From contig CM075760.1 in assembly GCA_037974335.1 (NCBI GenBank), forward strand, positions 19,399,791 through 19,463,790: 64,000 bases of DNA, given 5' to 3'. Below, piece after piece: positions 20,040 to 31,380 of this stretch. The stretch is from Prionace glauca (lineage: Eukaryota; Chordata; Chondrichthyes; Carcharhiniformes; Carcharhinidae). Made by a program: the position numbers and the translations under genes. A model generated the notes under the pieces. It was given only the letters and a program-made list of their open reading frames with translations, searched no databases and was not told the origin of the DNA. Position 1 is the stretch's first letter; each line of letters begins with the position of its first letter.

Positions 20040-22440
20040 ATGTGAAAGAAAACCCCAGTGTGAATTGTTGTCAGTTTAATTTGGGGAGAGAGAGGGAGGG
20101 AGGTGTGGATCCCATTCCCCACACACCCTCCTGCAGTCCTCACCCACGTTTATTTAATCCGCCCCTCACCAGGTTGTGTGTGTGGGATCTTGCTGTGTAC
20201 ACAGGTGGGTCTGGCTCCCTTTTCCTCACACTGGGACCCTGAGCGGGACTTTAAACAGGAAAGATTGAGGGGAGGGAGAAGGGTTGGGGAGGGGCAGGAG
20301 GTCGAGAAATGGAGGGAGAGCTAAACAGAGAGGGAGTGGGGAGGGTGTGAGGGTCTCAGGAGGGGCGGGGGAAAGAGACACAGAGTCTGGGTGGGGTGTG
20401 TTTCCTCCATTGTGGGATTGATAGTGGGATCTTGCTGTGCAGAATTGTCTTCATTCCAATTGGAATCAGTCATTCACTGATTAAGGGAGGAGGGGGGGTG
20501 TGATTTTGGAATTATAAATATTGTTACTATGTCGGGGTGATGTTTCCCTCTGGGGAACCCTGGGGTTAAAATATCCCGGCTTTGTAATTATTCACAAACA
20601 GGTTAACCCTTTGGTGGGTGGCAGAGAGTAAATGAAATATCTGTAAAATGAAACTGTCTATTGGTTGTGTGTGTGTTTGAGAGCTTGTTTTAAAATCATT
20701 GGTCCCATTGAAAGCCTGTTTTGCTGCTGGGATTCTGGATGCTGCTGTTTTGGACACAGATGTTATAAAGTTGTCTTCTGCAGTTTAAAATCCCAAAGAC
20801 ACCGGCTTTGGAAAGACTCAATGCTGAATGAGTTATTTTGGGTTGTTTTTTTAAAGCATTTTTTCAATATTTCCATTTGTAAAACACCACACTTTGATCT
20901 TTATATATACAACTTCAGAATATTAGACAGGGAGAGAGAGAGAGAGAGGAAGAGAGTGAGAGAGGCAGGGAGACAGGTATAGATCTGGGGGGAGTGTGTA
21001 AGAGACAGAGAGGGAGAAACAGAGGAGGGGGGAATGGAGGAGAGGTGACTGATACAAGTGGGAGCTTCATTGGGGGATCCTGTGTTAATTCACTGGCGGA
21101 GTAAAGCCCCTCCCCAGAATGCTCTGATGTTTTTTAATAAATTAAATATCGGGACAGTCACCAGGCGTTTGGAAGTTCATTTCATTTGAAGAATGTTCCC
21201 ACTTTGTCAGGGTTTAATAATGGGGACGTGAAAATGAATGTTCCCCCTACTACCCCCGAGTGAGATTGTGAATTTGAGCAAGTCCTGGGATCTTGCTGTG
21301 CCTTTTATTGTTTACAATCAGCTTTTTTTTGTTTTGTGTTTAATCATTATAGTTATTTATTTGTTTTGTGTCATAATTATTTGTTTTGCGTCACTTTATT
21401 TCCTCTTGCTCTCTTCCAAGGAGAATTCTTTCGGAAACTTTGACGATGCAGAGAGCCGATAGTTTTGCCGTGAGGAATCCTCGGACAAGAGCTATAACCA
21501 GAGAGATAAATATTAATAAAAATCCCCGTGTCTTTGTCGTTCATTTTTATACACAGATAGACTGGTGGGGCTTTCACACTGAGGGTTAGTGATCTGTGTG
21601 TCAGGGGGAGGGGGGGGGGTATTCCGAGTGATCCCTGCTCCAATGTCATCCCACAGATTCCAATCCCTCTCCCTGAAGCTGTGTCTGTGTAACTGCCCCA
21701 TCCTCAGAACTGTTTCTCCACATCTTTCCAATCCCTGTCTCTCCCCATCCTCTATCCCTCAGCCTCACACAATGGCAGCATCTTTCCCTTTTTCTCTCAT
21801 TCTCTCTATCTTTCACTCTCTCGCTGAAACTTTGTCACTCTGTCTTGTCAAAGCACCCCCCCCCCCCATTCTATTTATCTGCACACCTCACTTTGTATTT
21901 CAGCCTCTCTGCACATCTCTCCCTCTGGATCATTTTCTCAATCACAGCAGCCTCCTCTCTCTATCTCTGCTCCCCTTTGTCTCTCTCTCTCTCTGCTCCC
22001 CTCTGTGAATCATTCTGTCCAAATTACAGCAGCATTCTGCCTACCATCTCGATATATTTTCACAGTAACTACATTGCAGTGTTAATGTAAACCGACTTAT
22101 TTACTAATAAATAATGTTTGAACTCTGTTTCTCTGTCTCTTATCTCTCTAGCTATCTGCATCCTTCTCTCTATTTCCCCTCTATGTGCTCCCCTCTGTGA
22201 GTCATTCTGTCTGAAGTACAGCTTTCTCTCTCTCTTTCTCTCTATAGCTTTTCACAGTAACTTCATTGCAGTGTTAATGTAAGTCAACTTGTGATTAATA
22301 AATAAAACTTTAATCTGAACTGTGCTTCTCTGTCTGTTATCTCTGTAGCTGTCTGCTTTCCTCTTTCTATATCTCCCTGCTTCCCCACCTGTCTGCTTTC
22401 CCCTGACACAGTCTACCTGAATTAAAAGTAACATCCCGTC
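20040..22440. other. Non-coding, low-complexity-rich interval
   Basis: Mixed G-rich and CT-rich tracts with the 14-mer copies. Minus-strand SINE-tail fragments lie at about 22060-22115 and 22250-22310 ('cattgcagtgttaatgtaa'). No supported exon. A 139-codon plus-strand frame at 21589-22008 is pyrimidine-rich low complexity. Confidence 0.6.
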
Positions 22441-22479
22441 TCTTATCTCTCTCTCTCTGCTCCCCTCTGTGAATCTCTG

Positions 22480-23005
22480 TCTGAATTACAGCAGCACCCT
22501 CTCCAACTCAATCTCTATATCTGTCTCTGTACCTCTATCTGCTCCCCTCTCTGTGAATCATTCTGTCTGAATTACAGCAGCACCCTCTCCAACTCAATCT
22601 CTATATCTGTCTCTGTACCTCTATCTGCTCCCCTGTCTGTCTGAATTACAGCAGCACCCTCTCCAACTCAATCTCTATATCTGTCTCTGTACCTGTATCT
22701 GCTCCCTTCTCTGTGAATCATTCTGTCTGAATTACAGTAGCACCCTCTCCAACTCAATCTCTATATCTGTCTCTGTACCTGTATCTGCTCCCCTCTCTGT
22801 GAATCATTCTGTCTGAATTACAGCAGCACCCTCTCCAACTCAATCTCTATATCTGTCTCTGTACCTCTATCTGCTCCCCTCTCTGTGAATCATTCTGTCT
22901 GAATTACAGCAGCACCCTCTCCAACTCAATCTCTATATCTGTCTCTGTACCTCTATCTGCTCCCCTCTCTGTGAATCATTCTGTCTGAATTACAGCAGCA
23001 TTCTC
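22480..23005 (+). repeat. 86-bp tandem repeat, about six copies
   Basis: The unit runs from 'gaattacagcagcaccctct' to 'gtgaatcattctgtct' and is 86 bp. Copies are nearly identical; one around 22630 is shortened by loss of the 'ctctgtgaatcatt' segment. Confidence 0.95.
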
Positions 23006-23620
23006 TCTGTCTCCACCTGGAAGTCTGTCTCTTATCTCTGTCTGTCTCTGCTCTCTTGTGGGGGACGGGCCAGATCAGGGGTTTGCTGTTCACCAGCAGC
23101 GAAGGCTCAGGGACACAGCGGACGGGGGACAGAGAATGTTGAAAGGGGGAAGAGTGTGTAACACAGGGACTTGTCCAGAGCCAGAGGTTATTAGACAGAG
23201 AGGGAAGGGGCTGGTTGGGGGAGTGGAGGCTGTTGTACAGGATGGGGGAATATTATAACACAGGCTGTCCAGAGTCAGGGGTTATTAGAGAAAGGGGGCA
23301 ATGGAGGAGGGGGTGGGGGCAGAATCAAACATGGGGTGTGTTGTACAGGATGGGGGGGGGGGGAGTGCGGGGATATTATAAGACAGGCTGCTCAGAATCA
23401 GGGGAATTAGTCATTTGAAGGTTAATGTTTAAAATGGGCAGATTCCACATCCAACTTGACCAGGAGCAGTTTATAGGGGGGAGTGGAGGGGGATTGATTG
23501 GGGAGGGGGGGATCAGTAATTAGAAAGGGGGGGGTTCAGTCAGTCTAGGGGCTGTTCACAGGGAGGGAGCGGAAATTTACCAGGGCGAGGGCAGGAGAGG
23601 GAACTTAGAGGGATTGGGTG
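23005..23620. other. G-rich non-coding interval
   Basis: Purine-rich with repeated 'ttattagacagagag' and 'acacaggctgtccagagtca' phrases. The last ~90 bp (23535-23625) is duplicated at 29755-29850, in front of a second array of the same minisatellite. Confidence 0.6.
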
Positions 23621-23624
23621 CTGA

Positions 23625-24800
23625 GACAGATGTTTAAAATCTGTGTTTAGCGTAGGCTACAGTTTAAAATCTGTGTTTAGTGTAGGGTACAGTTTCAAAT
23701 CTGTGTTTAGTGTAGGGTACAGTTTAAAATCTGTGTTTAGTGTAGGGTACAATTTAAAACCTGTTTAGTGTAGGGTACAATTTAAAACCTCTTTAGTGTA
23801 GGGTACAGTTTAAAACCTCTTTAGTGTAGGGTACAGTTTAAAATCTGTGTTTAGTGTAGGGTACAGTTTAAAATCTGTGTTTAGTGTAGGGTACAGTTTA
23901 AAATCTGTTTAGTGTAGGGTACAGTTTAAAATCTGTGTTTAGTGTAGGGTACAGTTTAAAATCTGTGTTTAGTGTAGGGTACAATTTAAAACCTGTTTAG
24001 TGTGGGGTACAATTTAAAACCTCTTTAGTGTAGGGTACAGTTTAAAATCTGTGTTTAGTGTAGGGTACAGTTTAAAATCTGTGTTTAGTGAAGGGTACAG
24101 TTTAAAATCTGTGTTTAGTGTAGGGTACAATTTAAAACCTCTTTAGTGAAGGGTACAGTTTAAAACCTCTGTTTAGTGTAGGGTACAGTTTAAAACCTCT
24201 TTAGTGTAGGGTACAGTATAAAACCTCTTGTTTAGTGTAGGGTACAGTTTAAAACCTCTGTTTAGTGTAGGGTAGAGTTTAAAATCTGTGTTTAGTGTAG
24301 GGTACAGTTTAAAACCTCTGTTTAGTGTAGGGTACAGTTTAAAATCTGTGTTTAGTGTAGCGTACAGTTTAAAACCTCTGTTTAGTGTAGGGTACAGTTT
24401 AAAATCTGTTGTTTAGTGTAGGGTACAGTTTAAAATCTGTGTTTAGTGTAAGGTACAGTTTAAAATCTGTTGTTTAGTGTAGGGTACAATTTAAAACCTC
24501 TTTAGTGTAGGGTACAGTTTAAAATCTGTGTTTAGTATAGGGTACAATTTAAAACCTCTTTAGTGTAGTGTACAGTTTAAAATCTGTGTAGTGTAGGGTA
24601 CAGTTCAAAACCTGTTTAGTGTAGGGTACAGTTTAAAACCTCTGTTTAGTGTAAGGTACAGGTTAAAATCTGTGTTTAGTGTAGGGTACAGTTTAAAATC
24701 TGTGTTTAGTATAGGGTACAGTTTAAAACCTCTGTTTAGTGTAGGGTACAGTATAAAATCTGTGTTAATGTAGGGTACAGTTTAAAATCTGTTTAGTGGG
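23625..24800 (+). repeat. 30-bp minisatellite, large array
   Basis: About 40 units built around 'gtttaaaatctgtgttta' plus 'gtgtagggtaca'. Lengths vary from 27 to 31 bp through loss of 'gt' or 'gtg' and an alternation of 'aaaatctgtg' with 'aaaacctct'. Same family as 29848-30510. Confidence 0.97.
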
Positions 24801-25465
24801 GGGTCTTTGAGTAATTTGGGATTCAAAGATTCAGCAGCAGGGACTGAGGGAGGGATTTGGGAAAAGGGGCTTAGAGGGGGATTTCTGGGAGTTTGAGGGA
24901 TACAGGAGGGATCTGGGAGGGGCAGTGACTCACAAGTGGGGCAATTAAAAGATGTAGTTTGGGGCTCAGACAGATTGGAGGGGGTGGGATTGGAGAGGGA
25001 GCAGGATTGGAGGGGCAGAGGGATGCGCAAGTGTGGGGGGGGTCAATTCAGGGGATTCTAGAAGAATCATCGGGGGGGGGAATAAACTGTAGAGAGTCTG
25101 AGGGGGAGTTAGCAGAAGGGGATGAGTCAGAGTTGGGGAGGGTGCAGACGGAGGGGGGCTTAGGAATTGGGCAGTAGCTTGGGAGATCCAGGGGGATTAG
25201 AGTCAGATTGGCGGTGGGTGTCGGGAGAGAGATTGAGGGGAAGGGGGGGCTTGCTTAGAGTCAGATTAAAGGAGATCAGGCAGAGGGACAGGGAATCGGG
25301 CCGGAGAAACAGGAATGTGGGGGGGGGGGAAATTGAGGGAATTAGGAGAGATCGAGGGATCAGAGGGATACCGGGGAGTTGGAGCTCAGAGGGATGCGGC
25401 GGTGGGTGTGTTTGAGCAGGGTGGGGAGAAGATTGGCAGAGAGGATCGGGAGGGGGCCAGAGAGA
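24800..25465. other. G-rich non-coding interval
   Basis: Strongly G-rich plus strand ('ggggg' runs, 'gagggatt' words), no recognisable gene. Pro/Leu-rich frames on the minus strand reflect composition. Confidence 0.6.
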
Positions 25466-27110
25466 TGCGGCATTAAAAAGGGGGGCCACTCAAATGGGGG
25501 GGCCAGTAAAGGGGGCCATTAAAAAGGTGGGGCCGTAAAAAGGGGGGCCAGCCAAAAGGGCCATTAAAAAGGGGGGCCAGTAAAGGGAGCCATTAAAAAG
25601 GGGAACATTAAAAGAGGGGGCCATTAAAAAGGGGCCTGTAAAAAAAGGGGGGCCAGCCAAAAGGGCCATTAAAAAGGGGGGCCAGTAAAGGGAGCCATTA
25701 AAAAGGGGAACATTAAAAGAGGGGCCATTAAAAAGGGGGGGCCTGTAAAAAAGGGGGGCCATTAAAAAGGGGAGCATTAAAAGAGGGGGCCACCAAAAAA
25801 GGGGGGGGCCTATAAAAAAAGGGGGACTGTAAAAAAGGGGGGGGCCACCAAAAAAGGGGCTCTGTTAAAAAAGGAGGGGCCTGTAAAAAAAAGGGGGGGC
25901 ACCAAAAAGGGGGGGGCCATTAAAAAGGGGGGCTGTAAAAAAAGGGGGGGCAGCAAAAAAGGGGGGGGGCCATTAAAAAGGGGGGCTGTAAAAAAAGGGG
26001 GGGGCAGCAAAAAAGGGGGGGCACCAAAAAAGGGGGGGCACCAAAAAAGGGGGCACCAAAAAAAAGGGGGGGGCCATTAAAAAGGGGGGCTGTAAAAAAA
26101 GGGGGGGCAGCAAAAAAAAAAGGGGGGGCCGTTAAAAAAGGGGGGGCCTGTAAAAAAAGGGGGGCCATTAAAAAGGGGGGGCCACCAAAAAAGGGGGGCC
26201 TGTAAAAAAAGGGGGGCCAGCCAAAAGGGGGGCCACCAAAAAGGGGGCCTTTAAAAAAAGGGGGGGCAGCAAAAAAAGGGGGGGCGTGTAAAAAAAGGGG
26301 GGCCACCAAAAAAGGGGGGGCACCAAAAAAGGGGGGGGCCATTAAAAAGGGGGGCTGTAAAAAAAGGGGGGGCAGCAAAAAAAAAGGGGGGGGCCTGTAA
26401 AAAAAGGGGGCCATTAAAAAGGGGGGGGCACCAAAAAAGGGGGGGCCTGTACAAAAGGGGGGCCAGCCAAAAGGGGGGCCACCAAAAAAGGGGGCCTTTA
26501 AAAAAAGGGGGGACAGCAAAAAAGGGGGCAGCAAAAAAAGGGGGGGCGTGTAAAAAAAGGGGGGGGCACCAAAAAAGGGGGGGGCACCAAAAAAGGGGGC
26601 ACCAAAAAAAGGGGGGGGCCATTAAAAGGGGGGGCAGCAAAAAAAAAGGGGGGCCGTTAAAAAAGGGGGGCCTGTAAAAAAGGGGGGCCATTAAAAAGGG
26701 GGGGGCACCAAAAAGGGGGGGCCTGTAAAAAAGGGGGGCCAGCCAAAAGGGGGGCCACCAAAAAAGGGGGCCTTTAAAAAAAGGGGGGGGCAGCAAAAAA
26801 GGGGGCAGCAAAAAAAGGGGGGGCGTGTAAAAAAAGGGGGGCCATTAAAAAGGGGGCCATTAAAAAGGGGGGCCACCAAAAAAAGGGGGGGGCACCAAAA
26901 AAAGGGGGGCCATGAAAAAAGGGGGGGCTGTAAAAAAGGGGGGGCACCAAAAAAGGGGGGGCCTGTAAAAAAAGGGGGGGCACCAAAAAAAGGGGGGGCC
27001 TGTAAAAAAGGGGGTCAGCAAAAAGGGGGTGCCACCAAAAAAGGGGGGCTGTAAAAAAGGGGGGCACCAAAAAGGGGGCCACCAAAAAGGGGGGCCATTA
27101 AAAGGGGGAA
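25465..27110 (+). repeat. G-run/A-run satellite, 17-18 bp unit
   Basis: About 1.65 kb of units such as 'ggggggccaccaaaaaa', 'ggggggcctgtaaaaaa', 'ggggggcagcaaaaaa' and 'ggggggccattaaaaa'. Four inner variants alternate. A higher-order pattern is visible: blocks with 'ccagccaaaagggg' recur at about 26215, 26460 and 26740. Pro/Phe-rich minus-strand frames are artefacts. Confidence 0.97.
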
Positions 27111-28195
27111 AAGAGGGGAAAAAAAGGACAGAGGAAAAAGAGACAGAGGGAAAAAAAGACAGGGAGGGGAAAAAAAGACATAGAGGGGAAAAAAAGACAT
27201 AGAGGGGAAAAAAAGAGAGGGGAAAAAAGACAGAGAGGGAAAAAAAAATACAGAGAGGGGAAAAAAGACAGAGGGAAAAAAAAGACAGGAGGGAAAAAAA
27301 GACAGAGGGAAAAAAAGACCAGAGAGGGAAAAAAGAAAAGACAGAGAGGAAAAAAAAGACAGAGAGGGAAAAAAAAGACAGAGAGGGAAAAAAAGACAGA
27401 GAGGGAAAAAAAAGACAGAGAGGGAAAAAAGACAGGGAGGGAAAAAAAGAGAGAGGGAAAAAAAGACAGAGGGAAAAAAAAGACAGAGGGAAAAAAAGAC
27501 AGGGAGGGAAAAAAAGACAGAGGGAAAAAAAGACAGGGAGGGAAAAAAAGACAGAGGGGAAAAAAAGACAGGGAGGGAAAAAGGACAGAGAGGGGAAAAA
27601 AAAAGACAGAGACGGAAAAAAAGACAGAGAGGGAAAAAAAGACAGGGAGGGAAAAAAAGACAGGGAGGGTCACGTGCTCACTGTGTGGACAGAGGGAAAA
27701 AAAGAACCAGAGAGGGAAAAAAGGACAGAGAGGGAAAAAAGACAGAGAGGGAAAAAAAGACAGAGAGGGAAAAAAAGACAGAGAGGGAAAAAAAGACAGA
27801 AGAGGAGGGAAAAAAAGACAGGAGGGAAAAAAAGACAGGGAGGGAAAAAAGACAGGGAGGGAAAAAAAGACAGGGAGGGAAAAAAAAGACAGAGAGGGAA
27901 AAAGACAGGGAGGGGAAAAAAAAGAGAGAGGGAAAAAAAGGACAGAGGGAAAAAAAAGACAGAGGGAAAAAAGACAGGGAGGGAAAAAAAGACAGAGGAA
28001 AAAAAGACAGGGAGGGAAAAAAAGACAGAGAGGGAAAAAAAGACAGAGGGAAAAAAAAGACAGAGGGAAAAAAAGACAGGGAGGGAAAAAAAGACAGAGA
28101 GGGAAAAAAAGACAGATAGGGAAAAAAAAGACAGAGAGGGAAAAAAAAGACAGAGAGGGAAAAAAGACAGAGGGAAAAAAAAGACAGAGAGGGAA
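27110..28195 (+). repeat. 'gacagagagggaaaaaa' satellite
   Basis: About 1.1 kb of a 17-18-bp purine unit with 'gacagggaggg' and 'gacagaggg' variants, broken once at about 27668-27690 by a non-repeat segment ('cacgtgctcactgtgtgg'). Confidence 0.97.
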
Positions 28196-28665
28196 GATTG
28201 AGAGAGAAAAATAAAGATTGAGAGAGAGAAATAAAGATTGAGAGAGAGAAATAAAGATTGAGAGAGAAAAATAAAGATTGAGAGAGAAAAATAAAGATTG
28301 AGAGAGAAAAATAAAGATTGAGAGAGAAAAATAAAGATTGAGAGAGAAAAATAAAGATTGAGAGAGAGAAATAAAGATTGAGAGAGAGAAATAAAGATTG
28401 AGAGAGAAAAATAAAGATTGAGAGAGAAAAATAAAGATTGAGAGAGAAAATAAAGATTGAGAGAGAAAAATAAAGATTGAGAGAGAGAAATAAGATTGAG
28501 AGAGAAATAAAGATTGAGAGAGAGAAATAAAGATTGAGAGAGAAAAATAAAGATTGAGAGAGATTGAGAGAGAAAGATAGATTGAGAGAGAGGGAGAAAG
28601 ATAGATTGAGAGATAGAAAGATTGAGAGAGGGAGAGAAAGATTGAGAGAGGGAGAGAGAAAGACA
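28195..28665 (+). repeat. 'aataaagattgagagagaga' 20-bp satellite
   Basis: About 20 near-identical units followed by decayed 'agattgagagag' variants to about 28665. Confidence 0.97.
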
Positions 28666-28689
28666 CAAAGTGAAGAGGTTCATACTCAC

Positions 28690-28780
28690 CATCGCACATC
28701 TTTTCCTCGGTGATCTCTCAAACTCCTTCCATTCCCTCTCCCATGGTGGGGGAGACAGATCCTGGGCCAGGGGCTTTGTG
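28690..28780 (-). CDS. Candidate internal exon of an unknown gene
   Basis: On the minus strand a pyrimidine tract and 'tttacccag' acceptor precede 28780, and 'gatg' then GTGAGTATG follows 28690, so 91 nt are framed by good splice signals. Two of three frames are open, e.g. TKPLAQDLSPPPWEREWKEF then ERSPRKRCAM. A short upstream exon ending at a GTAAGT or CAG-GTAAGC donor lies about 100 bp away (28871-28891) behind a TATA box. The next exon would lie beyond the satellites and was not found. No family is recognised. A splice-site coincidence is quite possible. Confidence 0.25.
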
Positions 28781-28870
28781 CTGGGTAAAGGGGGAGGGGG
28801 TTAAAATCTCAGAGCTGGAACTCCATGCTGCACACACACTAACTCACTCACTCACACAGACACAGCTTAC

Positions 28871-28931
28871 CTGATACTTACCCAGCCACATGGAGACAGA
28901 GACAGAACAATGGATCCCCAGCCTTTTTATA
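28871..28931 (-). promoter_or_regulatory. Possible TATA promoter with short first exon
   Basis: The minus strand shows TATAAAAAGG (about 28931-28922). About 32-40 bp on is ATGTGGCTGG with a GTAAGT donor after 28882 and an alternative CAG|GTAAGC donor after 28871. E-box words (CACCTG, CAGGTG) occur in the 130 bp upstream. It supports the candidate exon at 28690-28780; no transcript evidence exists. Confidence 0.3.
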
Positions 28932-29136
28932 ACCTCCACACACACTGTCCACACCTTCCCAATCAAAGCCCATCCAACCACATCTCCTACACCTCACCTG
29001 GACACACCTCCTCCAGGTATGGCCCAGTCCAACACCAGCCTGTCCTCTGAGTGTGTGGGGGGGTTGTGTGTGTGTGGGGGTTAGTGAGCACCAGGCAAAT
29101 GGCAGTGCCACTGGTCTCTCTAACTCCTCCACCCCG

Positions 29137-29179
<43 letters not shown>
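29137..29179 (+). repeat. Homopolymer C(43)
   Basis: An unbroken run of 43 C. Such tracts are hard to sequence and form quadruplex on the G strand, so the length is uncertain. Confidence 0.95.
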
Positions 29180-29754
29180 ATCCCAGCTCCACATCACCAG
29201 CACTGGGAGCTGGGAGAAGGTGATTTAAAGTAACTCTCAGCTCTGCACTGCCAGAGAGGCCAGGTCTGAATGTGGATTGTACAACTTGTTCACCCAGGGC
29301 TCCATCACCTACAGGTTTGCCCCCTTTACTGATTCCTGCAAACTTCCCTTTCCCTTCAGTTGCTTGAACCGAAACAATTTCTTGCAAAGTTATTTGTTGC
29401 CTCATTTACTAATTCCAGTCCTGAATTACAATGTAATCTGTCTGTTGTCTGTCCGGGTGTCTGAATGTGTGTGTGTGTGTGCCCTGTGCTTAATGACTCA
29501 CCACAGATCAGAGCTGCAAAAACCGGATTCTTTTTATTTAAACATGACAAGCAGTGTCTGGGGGGGGAGGGGAGGAGGGAAAGAATCAGAGTGAAGTTTC
29601 TGTCTGCTCACTGCTGTAAATGTGTCTTTAACCAGCAGCTCTGCAGACAGACAGATACAGCTGGACCCAGAAAGATGTCTGTGGCCTGAGAATTGGAACA
29701 AACCAGGTTGTCAGGATACAGGAAAGCTGGAAGGGAAATATCAAGTCAAATATC

Positions 29755-30510
29755 AGTCTAGGGGCTGTTCACAGGGAGGGAGCGGAAATTTACCAGGGCG
29801 AGGGCAGGAGAGGGAACTTAGAGGGATTGGGTGCTGAGACGGATGTTTAAAATCTGTGTTTAGAGTAGGGTACAGTTTAAAATCTGTGTTTAGTGTAGGG
29901 TACAGTTTAAAATCTGTGTTTAGTGTAGGGTACAGTTTAAAATCTCTGTTTAGTGTAGGATACAGTTTAAAAACGTTATTTAGTGTAGGGTACAGTTTAA
30001 AATCTCTGTTTAGTGTAGGGCACAGTTTAAAATCTCTGTCTAGTGTAGGGTACAGTTTAAAATCTCTGTTTAGTGTAGGGTACAGTTTAAAATCTGTGTT
30101 TAGTGTAGGGTACAGTTTACAATCTGTATGTAGTGTAGGGTACAGTTTAAAACCTCTGTTTAGTGTAGGGTACAGTTTAAAATCTGTGTTTAGTGTAGGG
30201 TACAGTTTAAAATCTGTGTTTAGTGTAGGGTACAGTTTAAAATCTGTGTTTAGTGTAGGGTACAGTTTAAAACCTCTGTTTAGTGTAGGGTACAGTTTAA
30301 AACCTCTTTAGTGTAGGGTACAGTTTAAAATCTCTCTTTAGTGTAGGGTACAGTTTAAAATCTGTTTAGTGTAGGGTACAGTTTAAAATCTGTGTTTAGT
30401 GTAGGGTACAGTTTAAAATCTGTGTTTAGTGTAGGATACAGTTTAAAATCTGTGTTTAGTGTAGGGTACAGTTTAAAACCTCATTAGTGTAGGGTACAGT
30501 ATAAAATGCA
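29755..30510 (+). repeat. 30-bp minisatellite, second array with shared flank
   Basis: The first ~90 bp match 23535-23625 almost base for base ('aggggctgttcacagggagg' onward). About 22 units of the same 30-bp minisatellite follow, more regular than in the first array. A 10-residue repeat (SVGYSLKSVF) is open across most of it because 30 is divisible by three; no reason to think it is translated. Confidence 0.97.
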
Positions 30511-31340
30511 CATACAAATCGGAATTAATCATATCAGATTGTTTTTAAACTCTGAAACATAATTTGGAAATTAGATTAAATATGTTTACTTCACAATTAC
30601 CTGCTCGAAATCCTCCCCCTGCCTCCCCACCCCCATGCAACACAGTCGCTGCCCGACAACATTGTCACTGGCCGCTCTATGAAAAGGACGTTGAAGCCAG
30701 AAACATTTCGTTCCAATCCGCACTCTCATTAATCTGCTACAATATGATCGGATATTCTCACCTCACATACATGTGTTTCCTGTCGTGTCTTTAGTCCTGT
30801 GGCCGGATATGTGGTTTTCAGTGAGTAGAAAAATCCCAAACTGGGTTACATTCAGTGCGCTGATTAGGAATATTGCTGTATTGTTAGGGACAGGGGTGGG
30901 ATTGAAGTTACTGGTCCGGTTGTTATAAAGTTGCGAATTATGTCAGAAAACAGTGACAGCAATTCAAAATAAGAACGAACACTGATGGTACCTTGTTCGC
31001 AGGGATTGCTTAAATGGTTCTGTGTCAATCTTGTGCAATGTATATTTTATATAATTGTTTCTGAGCCAGTAAAACAATCTGATCAAATAAACCTTTGATC
31101 AAACCGACCACGAAACGGAAAATGAAGATGGTGAATAATTCACACATGGAAGGAAATATTAGCAAAAGACTAAGGGTGAGTTAACTAAGCGTAAGTGCAT
31201 TTTTAGCATAGTTACAAGTTAAAAACCAACTGCGGCTCAGCTGTTCATATTGAGTGTTACTGTTTTGTTTTGATGTTTTGTTCATGATCCGGTGACACTC
31301 AGTATTCAGACTGAATTGTTGTTTCTGTTTATCAGTGTGA
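30510..31340. other. Intergenic, no gene recognised
   Basis: Unique AT-rich sequence. No LINE, SINE or V segment identified. Confidence 0.5.
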
Positions 31341-31342
31341 GC

Positions 31343-31356
31343 GCGCCCTCTGCGGA
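31343..31356 (-). promoter_or_regulatory. RSS-proximal CTCF-like motif
   Basis: The minus strand reads TCCGCAGAGGGCGC, 12 of 14 to CCASYAGRKGGCRS, 24 bp beyond the nonamer of the V pseudogene at 31421-31724 and in the same orientation. Confidence 0.45.
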
Positions 31357-31380
31357 CCACTAACTGAACTTCCAGCCTTG

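Larger units (their letters stand above)
18022..21300 (+). repeat. Seven dispersed copies of GGGATCTTGCTGTG
   Basis: Exact 14-mers occur at 18022, 19249, 19395, 19612, 20184, 20426 and 21287, all on the plus strand. Only the copies at 18022 and 19612 share long flanks (the segmental duplicate). The others have unlike flanks apart from 'tg' or 'gtg' before and 'CA' or 'TA' after. A well-known shark repeat contains a similar 'gggagcttgctgtgcgca' segment, so these are probably the best-kept core of old copies. Confidence 0.75.

Noticed and set aside
22480-24800. Regular arrays resembling a CRISPR
   Set aside because: Units are contiguous tandem repeats without unique spacers, in a vertebrate genome.
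25490-28699. Long Pro/Phe- and Ser/Leu-rich minus-strand frames and Lys/Glu-rich plus-strand frames
   Set aside because: Products of the purine-rich satellites, which lack stops because of their composition.
28878-29405. 175-codon minus-strand frame with a poly-Gly run
   Set aside because: It depends on the C(43) run and contains no domain; the splice-site candidates in the region use other frames.
29856-30311. A 151-codon frame made of a 10-residue repeat (SVGYSLKSVF)
   Set aside because: A 30-bp minisatellite is divisible by three, so one frame stays open. It has no promoter, splice site or flanking domain.
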